Shown here in pieces: positions 1-8,136 of a stretch of 64,000 nt of DNA. The position numbers and the translations under genes were made by a program. This stretch comes from RBG-16-66-20 sp052386675 (GTDB lineage Bacteria > Pseudomonadota > Gammaproteobacteria > Burkholderiales > SG8-39): contig JBQTJX010000002.1 of NCBI GenBank assembly GCA_052386675.1, positions 1 through 64,000 on the forward strand. The letters run 5' to 3'. How positions within the stretch are numbered: position 1 is the first letter of the stretch; every line of letters begins with the position of its first letter. The notes under the pieces are model-generated. The model searched no databases. It was not told the DNA's origin and saw only the letters and a list, made by a program, of their open reading frames with translations.

Positions 1-1386
1 GTCGCCGTCATCGGCATCGGCACCGGGCTCACGACCCACACCATGCTCGCCAACACCGAGCTCGAGCGGGTCGACACGATCGAGATCGAGCCGGCGATGG
101 CCGAGGCCGCGCGCGGGTTCGTGCCGCGCAACAGCGCCGCGTTCGCCGATCCGCGCGGCGCCATCCTGATCGACGACGCGAAGACCTTCTTCTCGACCCG
201 CAACCGGCGCTACGACATCATCGTTTCGGAGCCGTCCAACCCGTGGGTGAGCGGCGTCTCGAGCCTGTTCACGCGCGAGTTCTACCGCCGCATCCGCGGC
301 CACCTCAACCCGGGCGGCATGCTGGCGCAGTGGTTCCAGCTCTACGAGATCGACGCCTCGCTGCTCGCCTCGGTGATGAACGCGCTGGGCAGCGTGTTCC
401 CGCACTACGCCGTGTTCGCCCCCAGCGACCATGACCTGCTGATCGTCGCCTCGGCGACGGCGCTGCCGCTGCCGGCGAAGCCCGCGGTGTTCGAGCACCC
501 GGGCCTGGCCAAGGAGCTGTGGAAGGTGCACGTGCTCTCGGCCGGCGACCTCGACGCACGCTACATCGGCGGACGCGCCGCGCTGGAGCCGCTGTTCCGC
601 AGCTACGCCATGCCGGTGAATTCCGACTTCTACCCGGTGCTGGACCTGCACGCCGCGCGGCACCGCTTCACCGAGAAGAGCGCCAGCGACGTGGTCGCGA
701 TGCTCAATGCCGGCGTACCGGCGCTGGAGATGCTGGAGCCGGCCCGCAGCCTGCGCCCGGTGAACCCGCTGCACGAGGGCGCCTACGCCTTCCAGCGCAT
801 CGACAACACGCGCCTGGCGCGCTACGCGCGCGATTTCCTGCTGCGCCCGGTGGCGCCGCCACCGGAGAACGTCTCCTCGCTGCTGCAGAAGGACCTCGAG
901 GTCACCAAGCTGCGCCTGATCGAGTGCCGCGAGCCGCGGGAGCAGGATGTCTGGCTGCACAGCCTGGCCAATGTCGCGCGCACCCTGAATCCGTACCTGC
1001 CCCCCGCGGAAGCGGAAGCGGTGTGGACGAGGATCGCCGCCGCGCCCTGCCACGACGGGCTGCACGAATACCAGCGCCGCTGGATCGCGTTGTTCCGCGC
1101 CGTCGGCCAGCGCGACGCGGCACAGGCCGGGCATCTCGCCGAAGTGCTGCTGGCAACGCAGAAGGACCTGGGCCACGAAAACCGGGAGTACCTGCTGCTC
1201 GCCGGGATGACCGGCCATGTCGCCGCCGGTGCCCCGGCGCGCGCGAGGACGCTGTGGGATAACCATGCGCCGGAGTTGCCGCGCGCCGTACGAAACCAGC
1301 CGCTGCTCCGGCTGCTTCGCTGCCATGCGGCGCCCGACAGTTGCGCGGCCGCGTTCGCGGCTCAGGAGGGCCGGCGCGGGGGCTGA
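1..1386 (+). CDS. Spermidine synthase-like aminopropyltransferase domain protein, 5' end missing
   Basis: The reading frame is open from base 1, so the N-terminus lies outside the window; 461 codons are visible. The first residues carry a SAM-type nucleotide-binding motif (VIGIGTGLT), followed by an acidic IEIEPAM loop and SEPSNPWVSGVSSLF, both typical of the spermidine synthase fold. In this family the catalytic domain is often fused behind a membrane domain, which would be in the missing part. The C-terminal 200 residues are helical and not recognised. True polyamine synthesis is not assured, because many members of this fused family have no proven substrate. The end overlaps the convergent TetR gene by 25 bases. 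Confidence 0.75.
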   Translation, partial: VAVIGIGTGLTTHTMLANTELERVDTIEIEPAMAEAARGFVPRNSAAFADPRGAILIDDAKTFFSTRNRRYDIIVSEPSNPWVSGVSSLFTREFYRRIRGHLNPGGMLAQWFQLYEIDASLLASVMNALGSVFPHYAVFAPSDHDLLIVASATALPLPAKPAVFEHPGLAKELWKVHVLSAGDLDARYIGGRAALEPLFRSYAMPVNSDFYPVLDLHAARHRFTEKSASDVVAMLNAGVPALEMLEPARSLRPVNPLHEGAYAFQRIDNTRLARYARDFLLRPVAPPPENVSSLLQKDLEVTKLRLIECREPREQDVWLHSLANVARTLNPYLPPAEAEAVWTRIAAAPCHDGLHEYQRRWIALFRAVGQRDAAQAGHLAEVLLATQKDLGHENREYLLLAGMTGHVAAGAPARARTLWDNHAPELPRAVRNQPLLRLLRCHAAPDSCAAAFAAQEGRRGG

Positions 1387-1976
1387 TCCGGGCGCGCGGC
1401 GAAGCGCAGCGTCGCCAGGACGTCGCGCGCGAAGGCGGCGCAGTCGCGTCCCCGCATCGCGTCCGCGCTGATCTTGTCGTCGAGCATCAGGTTCGCCAGG
1501 CCGTGCACCATGGCCCAGGCGGCTATGGACGCGTCCCGGGCCCCGGATGCTTCCGCGACCTGTCCCGCGAGCGCACCCGAGAGGCCGTCGAACACGCGCT
1601 TCGCGATATCACGCAGCGCCGGGTGGCGCGAAATCCGGACACCACCGCCGAACATCAGCCGGAAGCGCTGCGGGTGCTCGAGCGCAAAGCGCACGTAGGC
1701 CTCGCCCATGGCCTTCAACCCTCCGGTTCTCCGCGCCTCCTGCTGCGCCTTTCCCAGCCTGGCGAAGCCCTCCGCCGATAGCGCGGCAAGCAGGCTCTCC
1801 CTGTCCGGGAAATGACGGTAGGGGGCGTTGTGGGAAACCTCCGCCCGACGCGCCAGATCGCGCATTTTCAGACCCTCAACGCCCTGTTCTTCAAGGACTT
1901 CTGCGGCCGCCTGAAGGATGGCCTCGGATAGGTCGCCGTGGTGGTAGGCAGGATTCTTTGGCTTTGATGTTGACAT
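1362..1976 (-). CDS. TetR family transcriptional regulator (WHG-type C-terminal domain)
   Basis: A 204-residue protein with an N-terminal TetR helix-turn-helix (about residues 13-60, including MRDLARRAEVSHNAPYRHF) and a C-terminal ligand-binding region like the WHG domain subgroup. It is divergent from the small membrane protein at 2030. The ATG at 1974-1976 sits in the centre of a 27-bp near-perfect palindrome, a layout expected for autorepression plus repression of the neighbour. The ligand is unknown. Its 3' end overlaps the convergent spermidine-synthase-like gene. Confidence 0.88.
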   Translation of the reverse strand: MSTSKPKNPAYHHGDLSEAILQAAAEVLEEQGVEGLKMRDLARRAEVSHNAPYRHFPDRESLLAALSAEGFARLGKAQQEARRTGGLKAMGEAYVRFALEHPQRFRLMFGGGVRISRHPALRDIAKRVFDGLSGALAGQVAEASGARDASIAAWAMVHGLANLMLDDKISADAMRGRDCAAFARDVLATLRFAARPDQPPRRPS

Positions 1977-1989
1977 TGTCTACATCAAA
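1963..1989. promoter_or_regulatory. Probable TetR operator, 27-bp palindrome
   Basis: The left arm TTTGATGTTGACA (1963-1975) and the right arm TGTCTACATCAAA (1977-1989) are inverted copies with one mismatch in 13, around a central T at 1976. The palindrome covers the tetR start codon and the -35 box and spacer of the promoter reading into the gene at 2030. Binding by this TetR protein is inferred from position and symmetry. Confidence 0.75.
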
Positions 1990-1998
1990 CTCTAAAGT
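1970..1998 (+). promoter_or_regulatory. Sigma-70 type promoter for the DUF2306-like gene
   Basis: A consensus -35 TTGACA (1970-1975), a 17-base spacer and a -10 TAAAGT (1993-1998, four of six consensus) give a predicted transcript start near 2005, about 25 bases before the ATG at 2030. The palindromic operator overlaps the -35 and most of the spacer, so bound repressor would occlude RNA polymerase. Confidence 0.65.
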
Positions 1999-2029
1999 AG
2001 TGTTGTCACCGCCAACATATCACATTCCC

Positions 2030-2407
2030 ATGACCCGTGAACTGACTTTCGCAAGCGCCATCCACCTCGCAGCGGTCCTCCCCGCCGTGGCCGTCGGCAT
2101 GGCCCAGTTGCTGCTGCCCAAGGGCACGCGCGCGCATAAGGCACTGGGCTGGGCGTGGGTCGGCGCCATGGCGATAGCCGCAGTGTCGTCATTCTGGATC
2201 TTCGGCATCAACAGCGGCGGCAAATTCTCCGCGATCCACCTGCTGTCGGTGTTCGTGCTGTGCAACCTCGCTGCGGCAATCTGGTTCATCCGCCGCGGCA
2301 ACGTCCCGGCGCACAAGAAGTTCATGGTCGGCACCCTGCTGGGGCTGTTGGGCGCCGGAGCCGGCGCCCTCGCCCCGGGCCGCTTCCTGCACCAGCTACT
2401 GTTTTGA
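2030..2407 (+). CDS. Small integral membrane protein, DUF2306-like
   Basis: 125 residues with about four hydrophobic segments (near residues 8-28, 38-60, 67-85 and 100-117) separated by short basic loops (KGTRAHK, RRGNVPAHKKF). The histidines in the loops and the layout resemble the DUF2306 family of bacterial membrane proteins, whose function is unknown. ATG 2030 is chosen because it is the first in-frame start after the promoter; no clear Shine-Dalgarno is seen. It is divergent from, and probably controlled by, the TetR gene. Its last 12 bases overlap the convergent der gene. Confidence 0.72.
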   Translation: MTRELTFASAIHLAAVLPAVAVGMAQLLLPKGTRAHKALGWAWVGAMAIAAVSSFWIFGINSGGKFSAIHLLSVFVLCNLAAAIWFIRRGNVPAHKKFMVGTLLGLLGAGAGALAPGRFLHQLLF

Positions 2408-3745
2408 CCGCCGGCCGGACTTCGGGTCGGCGTAAGGATTGCGGCCGGTGCGCAGTTCGATCTTCAGCGGCGTGCCACCCAGCTTGAAGGCATTGCGGAA
2501 GTACCCCTCAAGGTAGCGCTTGTAGTTGTCGCCGACCTGGTCCAGCGAGTTGCCGTGGATGACGACGATGGGCGGGTTGGAGCCGCCCTGGTGGGCGTAG
2601 CGCAGCTTGGGCCTGGAGTAGCCCTTGCGCGGCGGCGACTGCTGCGCCACCGCGGCGATGAGCGCGCGCGTCAGGCGCGGCGTCGAGAGCTTGGCCATCG
2701 CCGCCGCATAGGCGCCATCCACCGCGCGCATCACGCCGGGCACGCCCTTGCCGGATTTCGCGGAGATGTTCAGCGTCTCGGCGAAGCCCAGGAAGCCGAC
2801 CTTCCAGACCAGTTCGCGCTTGATGCGCTCGCGCTCTTCCTTGCCGGCGGCGTCCCACTTGTTCACCACCACCACCACCGCGCGGCCCCGCTCCAGGATG
2901 TAGCCGGCCACGTGCGCGTCCTGCTCGGAGATGCCCTCCACCGCGTCCAGCACCAGCACTGCGACATTGGCGGCCTCGATGGCCTGCAGGGTCTTGACGA
3001 TGGAGAACTTCTCCACCTGCGCGCCGTGCGACTTGCCGCGCTTGCGCAGGCCCGCAGTGTCGATCAGCGTGTAGCGCCGCCCGTTGCGCTCGAAGGGCAC
3101 CTCGATGGCGTCGCGCGTGGTCCCGGGCTCGCCGTAGGCGATGACGCGCTCCTCGCCCACCAGTGCGTTCACCAGCGTGGACTTGCCGACGTTGGGACGA
3201 CCGACGATGGCCACCCTCGGATGCTTGCCCTCGTCCTCCGAGGGCTCGTCGCCGCCTGGGAACCGCGCCAGCACAGCCTCCATCAGGTCGCCCACGCCCT
3301 CGCCGTGCGCCGCGGATACCGGCGCCGGATCGCCCATCCCCAGTTCGTGGAATTCGGCAGCGGCAGCCGTGCCCATTCCCTCGGCCTTGTTGGCGGCGAT
3401 GCGCACGTGCTTGGCGACACGGCGCAGGCGCTCCGCGATGGCGCGGTCCCCCGGGGTCAGCCCGGCGCGCACGTCGGTGACGAAGATGACGGCGTCGGCC
3501 TCCGCGATCGCCTGCTCCGCCTGGCGCGCCATCTCGGCGTAGATCGGGTCGGTCGAGGCGGCCTCGACGCCGCCCGTGTCGATGACGATGTAGGGGCGGC
3601 CGCCGAGCCAGCCATTGCCGTAGTGCCGGTCGCGCGTCACCCCCGGCACGTCGACCACGATTGCCGAGCGGCTGCGGGTGAGGCGGTTGAACAGCGTGCT
3701 CTTGCCGACATTGGGCCGCCCGACCAGGGCGATCACCGGCTTCAT
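2396..3745 (-). CDS. der: Ribosome-associated GTPase Der (EngA)
   Basis: A 449-residue double-GTPase needed for 50S ribosomal subunit maturation. Two P-loops of the form GRPNVGKST are visible, near residue 9 and near residue 182, each followed by a DTGG or DTAG switch motif and by an NKxD-type motif (NKWDA in the second domain). The C-terminal KH-like domain ends in a basic tail (GRNPYADPKSGRRSKQ). Length matches the family. It is the last gene of the ndk-to-der operon, 42 bases after bamB. An 18-bp direct repeat surrounds its start codon and creates an upstream out-of-frame ATG. Confidence 0.97.
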   Translation of the reverse strand: MKPVIALVGRPNVGKSTLFNRLTRSRSAIVVDVPGVTRDRHYGNGWLGGRPYIVIDTGGVEAASTDPIYAEMARQAEQAIAEADAVIFVTDVRAGLTPGDRAIAERLRRVAKHVRIAANKAEGMGTAAAAEFHELGMGDPAPVSAAHGEGVGDLMEAVLARFPGGDEPSEDEGKHPRVAIVGRPNVGKSTLVNALVGEERVIAYGEPGTTRDAIEVPFERNGRRYTLIDTAGLRKRGKSHGAQVEKFSIVKTLQAIEAANVAVLVLDAVEGISEQDAHVAGYILERGRAVVVVVNKWDAAGKEERERIKRELVWKVGFLGFAETLNISAKSGKGVPGVMRAVDGAYAAAMAKLSTPRLTRALIAAVAQQSPPRKGYSRPKLRYAHQGGSNPPIVVIHGNSLDQVGDNYKRYLEGYFRNAFKLGGTPLKIELRTGRNPYADPKSGRRSKQ

Positions 3746-3754
3746 GCCGGTCCT
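3737..3754. repeat. 18-bp direct repeat, copy 1 (over the der start)
   Basis: CGGCTTCATGCCGGTCCT on the plus strand. An identical copy begins 23 bases away at 3760. This copy contains the der start codon (3743-3745). Confidence 0.9.
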
Positions 3755-3768
3755 TGATACGGCTTCAT
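3742..3768 (-). other. Possible 8-codon leader ORF coupled to der
   Basis: The duplicated ATG opens a frame encoding MKPYQGPA and stops at TGA 3742-3744, overlapping the der ATG as ATGA. It could couple or tune der translation, or be a neutral by-product of the 23-bp duplication. There is no evidence of expression. Confidence 0.3.
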
Positions 3769-3777
3769 GCCGGTCCT
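3760..3777. repeat. 18-bp direct repeat, copy 2 (between bamB and der)
   Basis: A perfect second copy of the 18-base unit at 3737. It carries a duplicate ATG (3766-3768) read on the minus strand, out of frame with der. Confidence 0.9.
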
Positions 3778-3787
3778 GGACCAGGCT

Positions 3788-4948
3788 TCACAGCGACAGC
3801 GCGAACAGCCCGCCGTTCGCAGTCTGCACCAGGAAGCCCGCGGGCAGGCGCAGCGGCGCGGCGCGAATCGCGCTGCCATCGGTGGCATGGCGGGCGACGA
3901 AGGCGCCCGAGTCGCGGGCGAGGAAATGCACGTAGCCCTCGAGGTCGCCCACGGCGATTTCCCCGCCAAGCGCAATCGGCTGCGACAACCGGCGGTTGCC
4001 GAGGCGGTCCTGGCGCCAGACGCTGCGCCCGTTGCCCCGGTCCAGTGCGTGCACTGCGCCCTTGTCATCGCTGACGTAGGCGAAGCGCGCATCGAAGGAC
4101 ACGCCGGTGAGCGAGGACAGGTCGCGCGCCCAGATCTGGTTGCCGTTCTGCACGTCGTAACATGCGACGCGGCCCTGGTAGGCCGCCGCGCACACTTCCC
4201 TGCCCTGCGCAGCAGGGTCGCCGACGATGTCAGTGACGCGCTCCAGCTCGTTGGCGCCCTTGGGCAGGGCCACTGTGGCCTCCCAGCGCACGCCGCCGTT
4301 GGTCAGCGCAAGCGCCACCAGCTTGCCGCCCGGGAAGCCGACGAAGGCCGCGCCCTGGTGCACCGTCATCCCCGCAGGCGTGCGCACGATGAGCGAGGTC
4401 GGCGCGCGCTGGTAGACCCAGCGCCGCCGGCCGTCCTCGGCGCCGAAGGCGAAGATCCGGCTGTCGGCGCTGCGCACCAGCACCAGGCCGTCGGAGACGC
4501 GCGGCGCGGCGAGCACCTCGCTGGAGACGCGCGCGCGCCAGCGCACGGTGCCGGACCTGGCATCCAACGCCACCACCTCCCCGACGTCCGATGCCACCAC
4601 TGCCAGCTCGCCGTCCGACCCGATGCCGCCCGAGATCCGGATCCCGGCGGAAACCCGCCAGCGCGCCTGGCCGCTTGCGGGATCCAGACGCGCCACGCTG
4701 CCGTCCCGCGCCGCGACGTACAAGTCGCCCGCCAGGGCCGGACTGAGCACGAAGGCGTCCGCGCCGCCAATGCCTGCGGACCAGAGCGCCTTGACAGGCT
4801 GTGGACTGGTGAGCGCCGGCAGGGCGGCAGGCTTGGGACCAGTCGGGGCGCTGAACCAGCCCATGGGATTGACGCTGGGCATGCTCGAGCAGGCGCCCAG
4901 CAACGCCGCGGCCAGCACCAAGGCGAGGCCTCTTGCCGTCGTGCTCAT
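3788..4948 (-). CDS. bamB: Outer membrane protein assembly factor BamB
   Basis: A 386-residue outer membrane lipoprotein of the BAM complex. The signal peptide ends in a lipobox (LLGAC, acylated Cys20). The rest is a PQQ-like eight-bladed beta-propeller, seen as repeated segments such as YVAARDGSVARLDPASG and AYQGRVACYDVQNG. It starts 4 bases inside the end of yfgM (ATGA overlap), so the two are translationally coupled. The yfgM-bamB-der order is the usual one in beta- and gammaproteobacteria. Confidence 0.95.
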   Translation of the reverse strand: MSTTARGLALVLAAALLGACSSMPSVNPMGWFSAPTGPKPAALPALTSPQPVKALWSAGIGGADAFVLSPALAGDLYVAARDGSVARLDPASGQARWRVSAGIRISGGIGSDGELAVVASDVGEVVALDARSGTVRWRARVSSEVLAAPRVSDGLVLVRSADSRIFAFGAEDGRRRWVYQRAPTSLIVRTPAGMTVHQGAAFVGFPGGKLVALALTNGGVRWEATVALPKGANELERVTDIVGDPAAQGREVCAAAYQGRVACYDVQNGNQIWARDLSSLTGVSFDARFAYVSDDKGAVHALDRGNGRSVWRQDRLGNRRLSQPIALGGEIAVGDLEGYVHFLARDSGAFVARHATDGSAIRAAPLRLPAGFLVQTANGGLFALSL

Positions 4949-5574
4949 CCGCCCAACGCGTCCAGGCGCATCTGCACGCTGGCGCGGAACGCTTCGCTGC
5001 CGCCCGCCTTTTCCAGCGCGGCCTTGTAGGCCGCCCTGGCGTCGGCGGGCTGGTTCTTGGCCACCAGCAGGTCACCCTTCATCGCCGCGTAGTGCGGTTC
5101 GAGCGCCGCCGCGGGCTTGGCCTCCATCAGCTTCAGCGCCTCGTCGTAGCCCTTCTCGTCCAGCAGCACCGCCGCCATGCGCAGGCGCGCCAGGTCCTTG
5201 AAATCGTCCGTGGCGCCCTTCTCCAGCACCCACTGCAGCTGCGCGCGGGCGCCTTTCAGGTCGCCGCGGTCGAACAGGGTCTTGGCGCTCGCGAGCGCGC
5301 CGAGCGACGCGTACATCGTGCCCGCGTAGTTCTCCGCCAGTGCAGCGCCCGCCTCGCGCATCGCCTTGAGGTCGCCCCCCTGCGCCGCGCGCACCAGCGT
5401 CTCGTAGTGGGTGCCGGCCGAAGCGGCCTGCCCCGCCTGCCAGTTGCGCCAGCCAAGCCAGCCGCTGCCGGCGACCGAGACCGCGACCACTGCGCCGAGC
5501 ACGTAGTTGCCGTTGTCCTTCCACCAGCCCTTGAGGGTGGCGATCTGTTCCTGTTCTTCGAGGTCGTAGGCCAT
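4945..5574 (-). CDS. YfgM-type ancillary SecYEG translocon subunit (TPR protein)
   Basis: A 209-residue inner-membrane protein with a short cytoplasmic N-terminus, one membrane helix at about residues 23-42 (VLGAVVAVSVAGSGWLGW) and a periplasmic tetratricopeptide-like region of repeated Ala-rich helices. The E. coli homologue YfgM works with PpiD at the SecYEG translocon; the same role is assumed here from position between hisS and bamB. It follows hisS by 2 bases and overlaps bamB by 4. Confidence 0.88.
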   Translation of the reverse strand: MAYDLEEQEQIATLKGWWKDNGNYVLGAVVAVSVAGSGWLGWRNWQAGQAASAGTHYETLVRAAQGGDLKAMREAGAALAENYAGTMYASLGALASAKTLFDRGDLKGARAQLQWVLEKGATDDFKDLARLRMAAVLLDEKGYDEALKLMEAKPAAALEPHYAAMKGDLLVAKNQPADARAAYKAALEKAGGSEAFRASVQMRLDALGG

Positions 5575-5576
5575 GT

Positions 5577-6857
5577 TCAGTTCTTTGCTTTCTCCAGCAG
5601 GCCGGCGAACCCCTGCACGACCTGGCCGCGCGGGATGCGCGACTGCGGTTCGTTGCGGCGCAGCGGCTTGACGGCCACCTCGCCCTTGCCCAGCTCATCC
5701 TCGCCGACGATCAGGGCGAGCCACGCCCCGCTGCCATCGGCCTTTTTCATCTGCGACTTGAAGCTGCCGCCGCCCGCGTGCTGCACCACCGAGTGGCCCG
5801 CCGCGCGCAATTCGTCGGCCAGCGTGAAGGCGTAGGCCAGCGTGCCCTCGCCCTGCTGCAGCACGTAGGCATCGGGACGCGGGGGCGCGGGCTTCCGGTT
5901 CGACTCCTTCACCAGCGCCACCAGGCGCTCGCAGCCCATGGCGAACCCGGCGCCGGGCGCGGGCTTGCCGCCCAGCTGCGCGAACAAGCCGTCGTAGCGC
6001 CCGCCGCCGCACACCGTGCCTTGCGCGCCCAGGGCGTCGCTGATGAACTCGAACACCGTCAGGTTGTAGTAGTCCAGGCCACGCACCAGCCGCGGATTGA
6101 GTGTGTACGGGACGCCCGCGGCGGCGAGAAGTTTCGTCACGCCCTCGAAATGCGCGCGCGACGCCGCGCCCAGGTAACCCTCCAGCGGCGGCGCGCCCGC
6201 GGCCACTTCCTGCACCATCGGATTCTTCGAATCCAGCACGCGCAGCGGATTGGTGTGCATCCGTCGCTTCGCGTCGGCATCCAGCCTGTCGACATGGGCC
6301 TCGAGGTGGCCGATGAGATCGCCGCGATGCCGCGCGCGTTCCTCGGCCGAGCCGATGTTGTTCAGCTCCAGCCGGATGCCCGAAAGACCGAGTTCAGGCC
6401 ACAGCCGCGCGCACATCACGATCAGTTCCGCATCGACGTCCGGTCCGGCGAAGCCGAGCGCCTCGGCGCCGTACTGGTGGAACTGCCGGTAGCGGCCCTT
6501 CTGCGGCCGCTCGTGGCGATACATCGGGCCGCCGTACCAGAGGCGCCTGGGGCCGTCGTAGATCAGGCTGTGCTCGATGGCGGCGCGCACGCAGGACGCG
6601 GTGCCTTCCGGGCGCAGCGTCAGCTCCTCGTCGTTCAGCTCGTCGCGCCAGCTGTACATCTCCTTTTCGACGATGTCGGTGGCCTCGCCGATGGCGCGCC
6701 TGAACAGCCCGGTGTGCTCCACCAGCGGCATGCGGATCGGGCGATAGCCCCAGCGCGCGAGCCAGTCCTCCACCGTGTGCTCGAACGACTGCCACAGCTC
6801 CGCCTCGTCCGGCAGGACGTCGTTCATGCCGCGGACCGCCCGCAGCGTCGCGCTCAT
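5577..6857 (-). CDS. hisS: Histidyl-tRNA synthetase
   Basis: A 426-residue class II aminoacyl-tRNA synthetase that charges tRNA-His. Visible features are the N-terminal RGMNDVLP motif, motif 2 region RPQKGRYRQFHQYGAE, the histidine-specific LVRGLDYY motif and the motif 3 region GFAMGCERLVAL, followed by the anticodon-binding domain. Length is normal for bacterial HisRS. It overlaps ispG by 4 bases. Confidence 0.97.
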   Translation of the reverse strand: MSATLRAVRGMNDVLPDEAELWQSFEHTVEDWLARWGYRPIRMPLVEHTGLFRRAIGEATDIVEKEMYSWRDELNDEELTLRPEGTASCVRAAIEHSLIYDGPRRLWYGGPMYRHERPQKGRYRQFHQYGAEALGFAGPDVDAELIVMCARLWPELGLSGIRLELNNIGSAEERARHRGDLIGHLEAHVDRLDADAKRRMHTNPLRVLDSKNPMVQEVAAGAPPLEGYLGAASRAHFEGVTKLLAAAGVPYTLNPRLVRGLDYYNLTVFEFISDALGAQGTVCGGGRYDGLFAQLGGKPAPGAGFAMGCERLVALVKESNRKPAPPRPDAYVLQQGEGTLAYAFTLADELRAAGHSVVQHAGGGSFKSQMKKADGSGAWLALIVGEDELGKGEVAVKPLRRNEPQSRIPRGQVVQGFAGLLEKAKN

Positions 6858-8131
6858 GTCACCGCCTTGAGGGGAATGTGGGACCGGTCGCGCGAGGCGC
6901 GCCTGCGCGTCGCGCCAACCGCGAAGTTGCGCGTCACGTAGTCCTGCACGATGGCCTGGAATTCCTCGGCGATGCGCTCGCCCTTCAGCGTCACCGTCTT
7001 CTCGCCGTCCACGTACACCGGCGCCACCGGCAGCTCGCCCGAGCCAGGCAGGCTGATGCCGATGTCCGCGTGCTTCGATTCGCCGGGCCCGTTCACCACG
7101 CAGCCCATCACCGCCACCTTCATCTCCTCGACGCCGGGATAGCGCTGCTTCCAGTCCGGCATGCTGTCGCGCAGCCAGGCCTGGATGCTCCCGGCCAGGC
7201 TCTGGAACGTGGTGCTGGTGGTGCGGCCGCAGCCAGGACAGGCCGCAACCATGGGCGTGAAGCTGCGCAAGCCCATGGTCTGCAGCAGTTCCTGCGCCAC
7301 CACCACCTCCCGCGTCCGGTCGCCGCCCGGCTCGGGCGTCAGGCTGATCCGTATCGTGTCGCCGATGCCTTCCTGCAACAGCACGCCCATGGAAGCGGCG
7401 GAAGCGACGATGCCCTTGGAGCCCATGCCCGCCTCGGTCAGGCCCAGGTGCAGCGCGTAGTCGCAGCGGCCCGCCAGTTCGCGGTAGACGCGGATCAGGT
7501 CCTGCACCCCGCTCACCTTGCAGGAAATGACGATGCGGTCCGCGCCGAGTCCCAGCTTCTGCGCCTGCTCCGCCGAGCCCAGCGCCGAGGCGATCAGCGC
7601 CTCGCGCATCACCTCGCCGGCCTCCAGGGGGCGCGGACGACGCGCATTGTCGTCCATCATCTGCGCCAGCAGTTCCGGGTCCAGGCTGCCCCAGTTGACG
7701 CCGATGCGCACCGGCTTTTCCCAGCGCAGCGCGGCCTCGATCATGATGGCGAACTGGTCGTCGCGCTTCGCGCCGCGGCCGACGTTGCCCGGGTTGATGC
7801 GGTACTTGGCGAGCGCCTGCGCGCAGTCCGGGTAGCGCGCCAGCAGCTTGTGGCCGTTGTAGTGGAAATCGCCCACCAGCGGCACCTCGCAGCCCTCTGC
7901 GTCCAGGCGTTCGCGGATCGGCGCCACCGCGGCGGCGGCCTCGGGAGAATTGACCGTGATGCGCACCAGTTCCGAACCGGCGCGCGCCAGCGCGGCGACC
8001 TGGCGCACGGTGGCCTCGACGTCCACGGTATCGGTGTTGGTCATGGACTGGACCACGACCGGGGCGCCGCCACCCAGCGCGACCCCGCCCACCATGACCT
8101 GCCGCGAGGCGCGGCGCTGCGGCGATGGCAT
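6854..8131 (-). CDS. ispG: 4-hydroxy-3-methylbut-2-enyl diphosphate synthase (flavodoxin)
   Basis: A 425-residue enzyme of the MEP isoprenoid pathway; it reduces MEcPP to HMBPP using a [4Fe-4S] cluster. Cluster cysteines are visible in ACPGCGRTT and GCVVNGPGE, and the N-terminal TIM barrel begins with VMVGGVALGGGAPVVVQSM. It is the longer form with an extra central segment, as in many betaproteobacteria, and longer than the E. coli enzyme. The frame stays open upstream to 8584, but that stretch is antisense-like shadow over rodZ, so the ATG at 8131 just after the rodZ stop is chosen. Confidence 0.96.
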   Translation of the reverse strand: MPSPQRRASRQVMVGGVALGGGAPVVVQSMTNTDTVDVEATVRQVAALARAGSELVRITVNSPEAAAAVAPIRERLDAEGCEVPLVGDFHYNGHKLLARYPDCAQALAKYRINPGNVGRGAKRDDQFAIMIEAALRWEKPVRIGVNWGSLDPELLAQMMDDNARRPRPLEAGEVMREALIASALGSAEQAQKLGLGADRIVISCKVSGVQDLIRVYRELAGRCDYALHLGLTEAGMGSKGIVASAASMGVLLQEGIGDTIRISLTPEPGGDRTREVVVAQELLQTMGLRSFTPMVAACPGCGRTTSTTFQSLAGSIQAWLRDSMPDWKQRYPGVEEMKVAVMGCVVNGPGESKHADIGISLPGSGELPVAPVYVDGEKTVTLKGERIAEEFQAIVQDYVTRNFAVGATRRRASRDRSHIPLKAVT

Positions 8132-8136
8132 CGCCG

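Noticed and set aside
2555..3757. A 400-codon plus-strand frame across der
   Set aside because: Antisense to both GTPase domains of der; no recognisable protein features.
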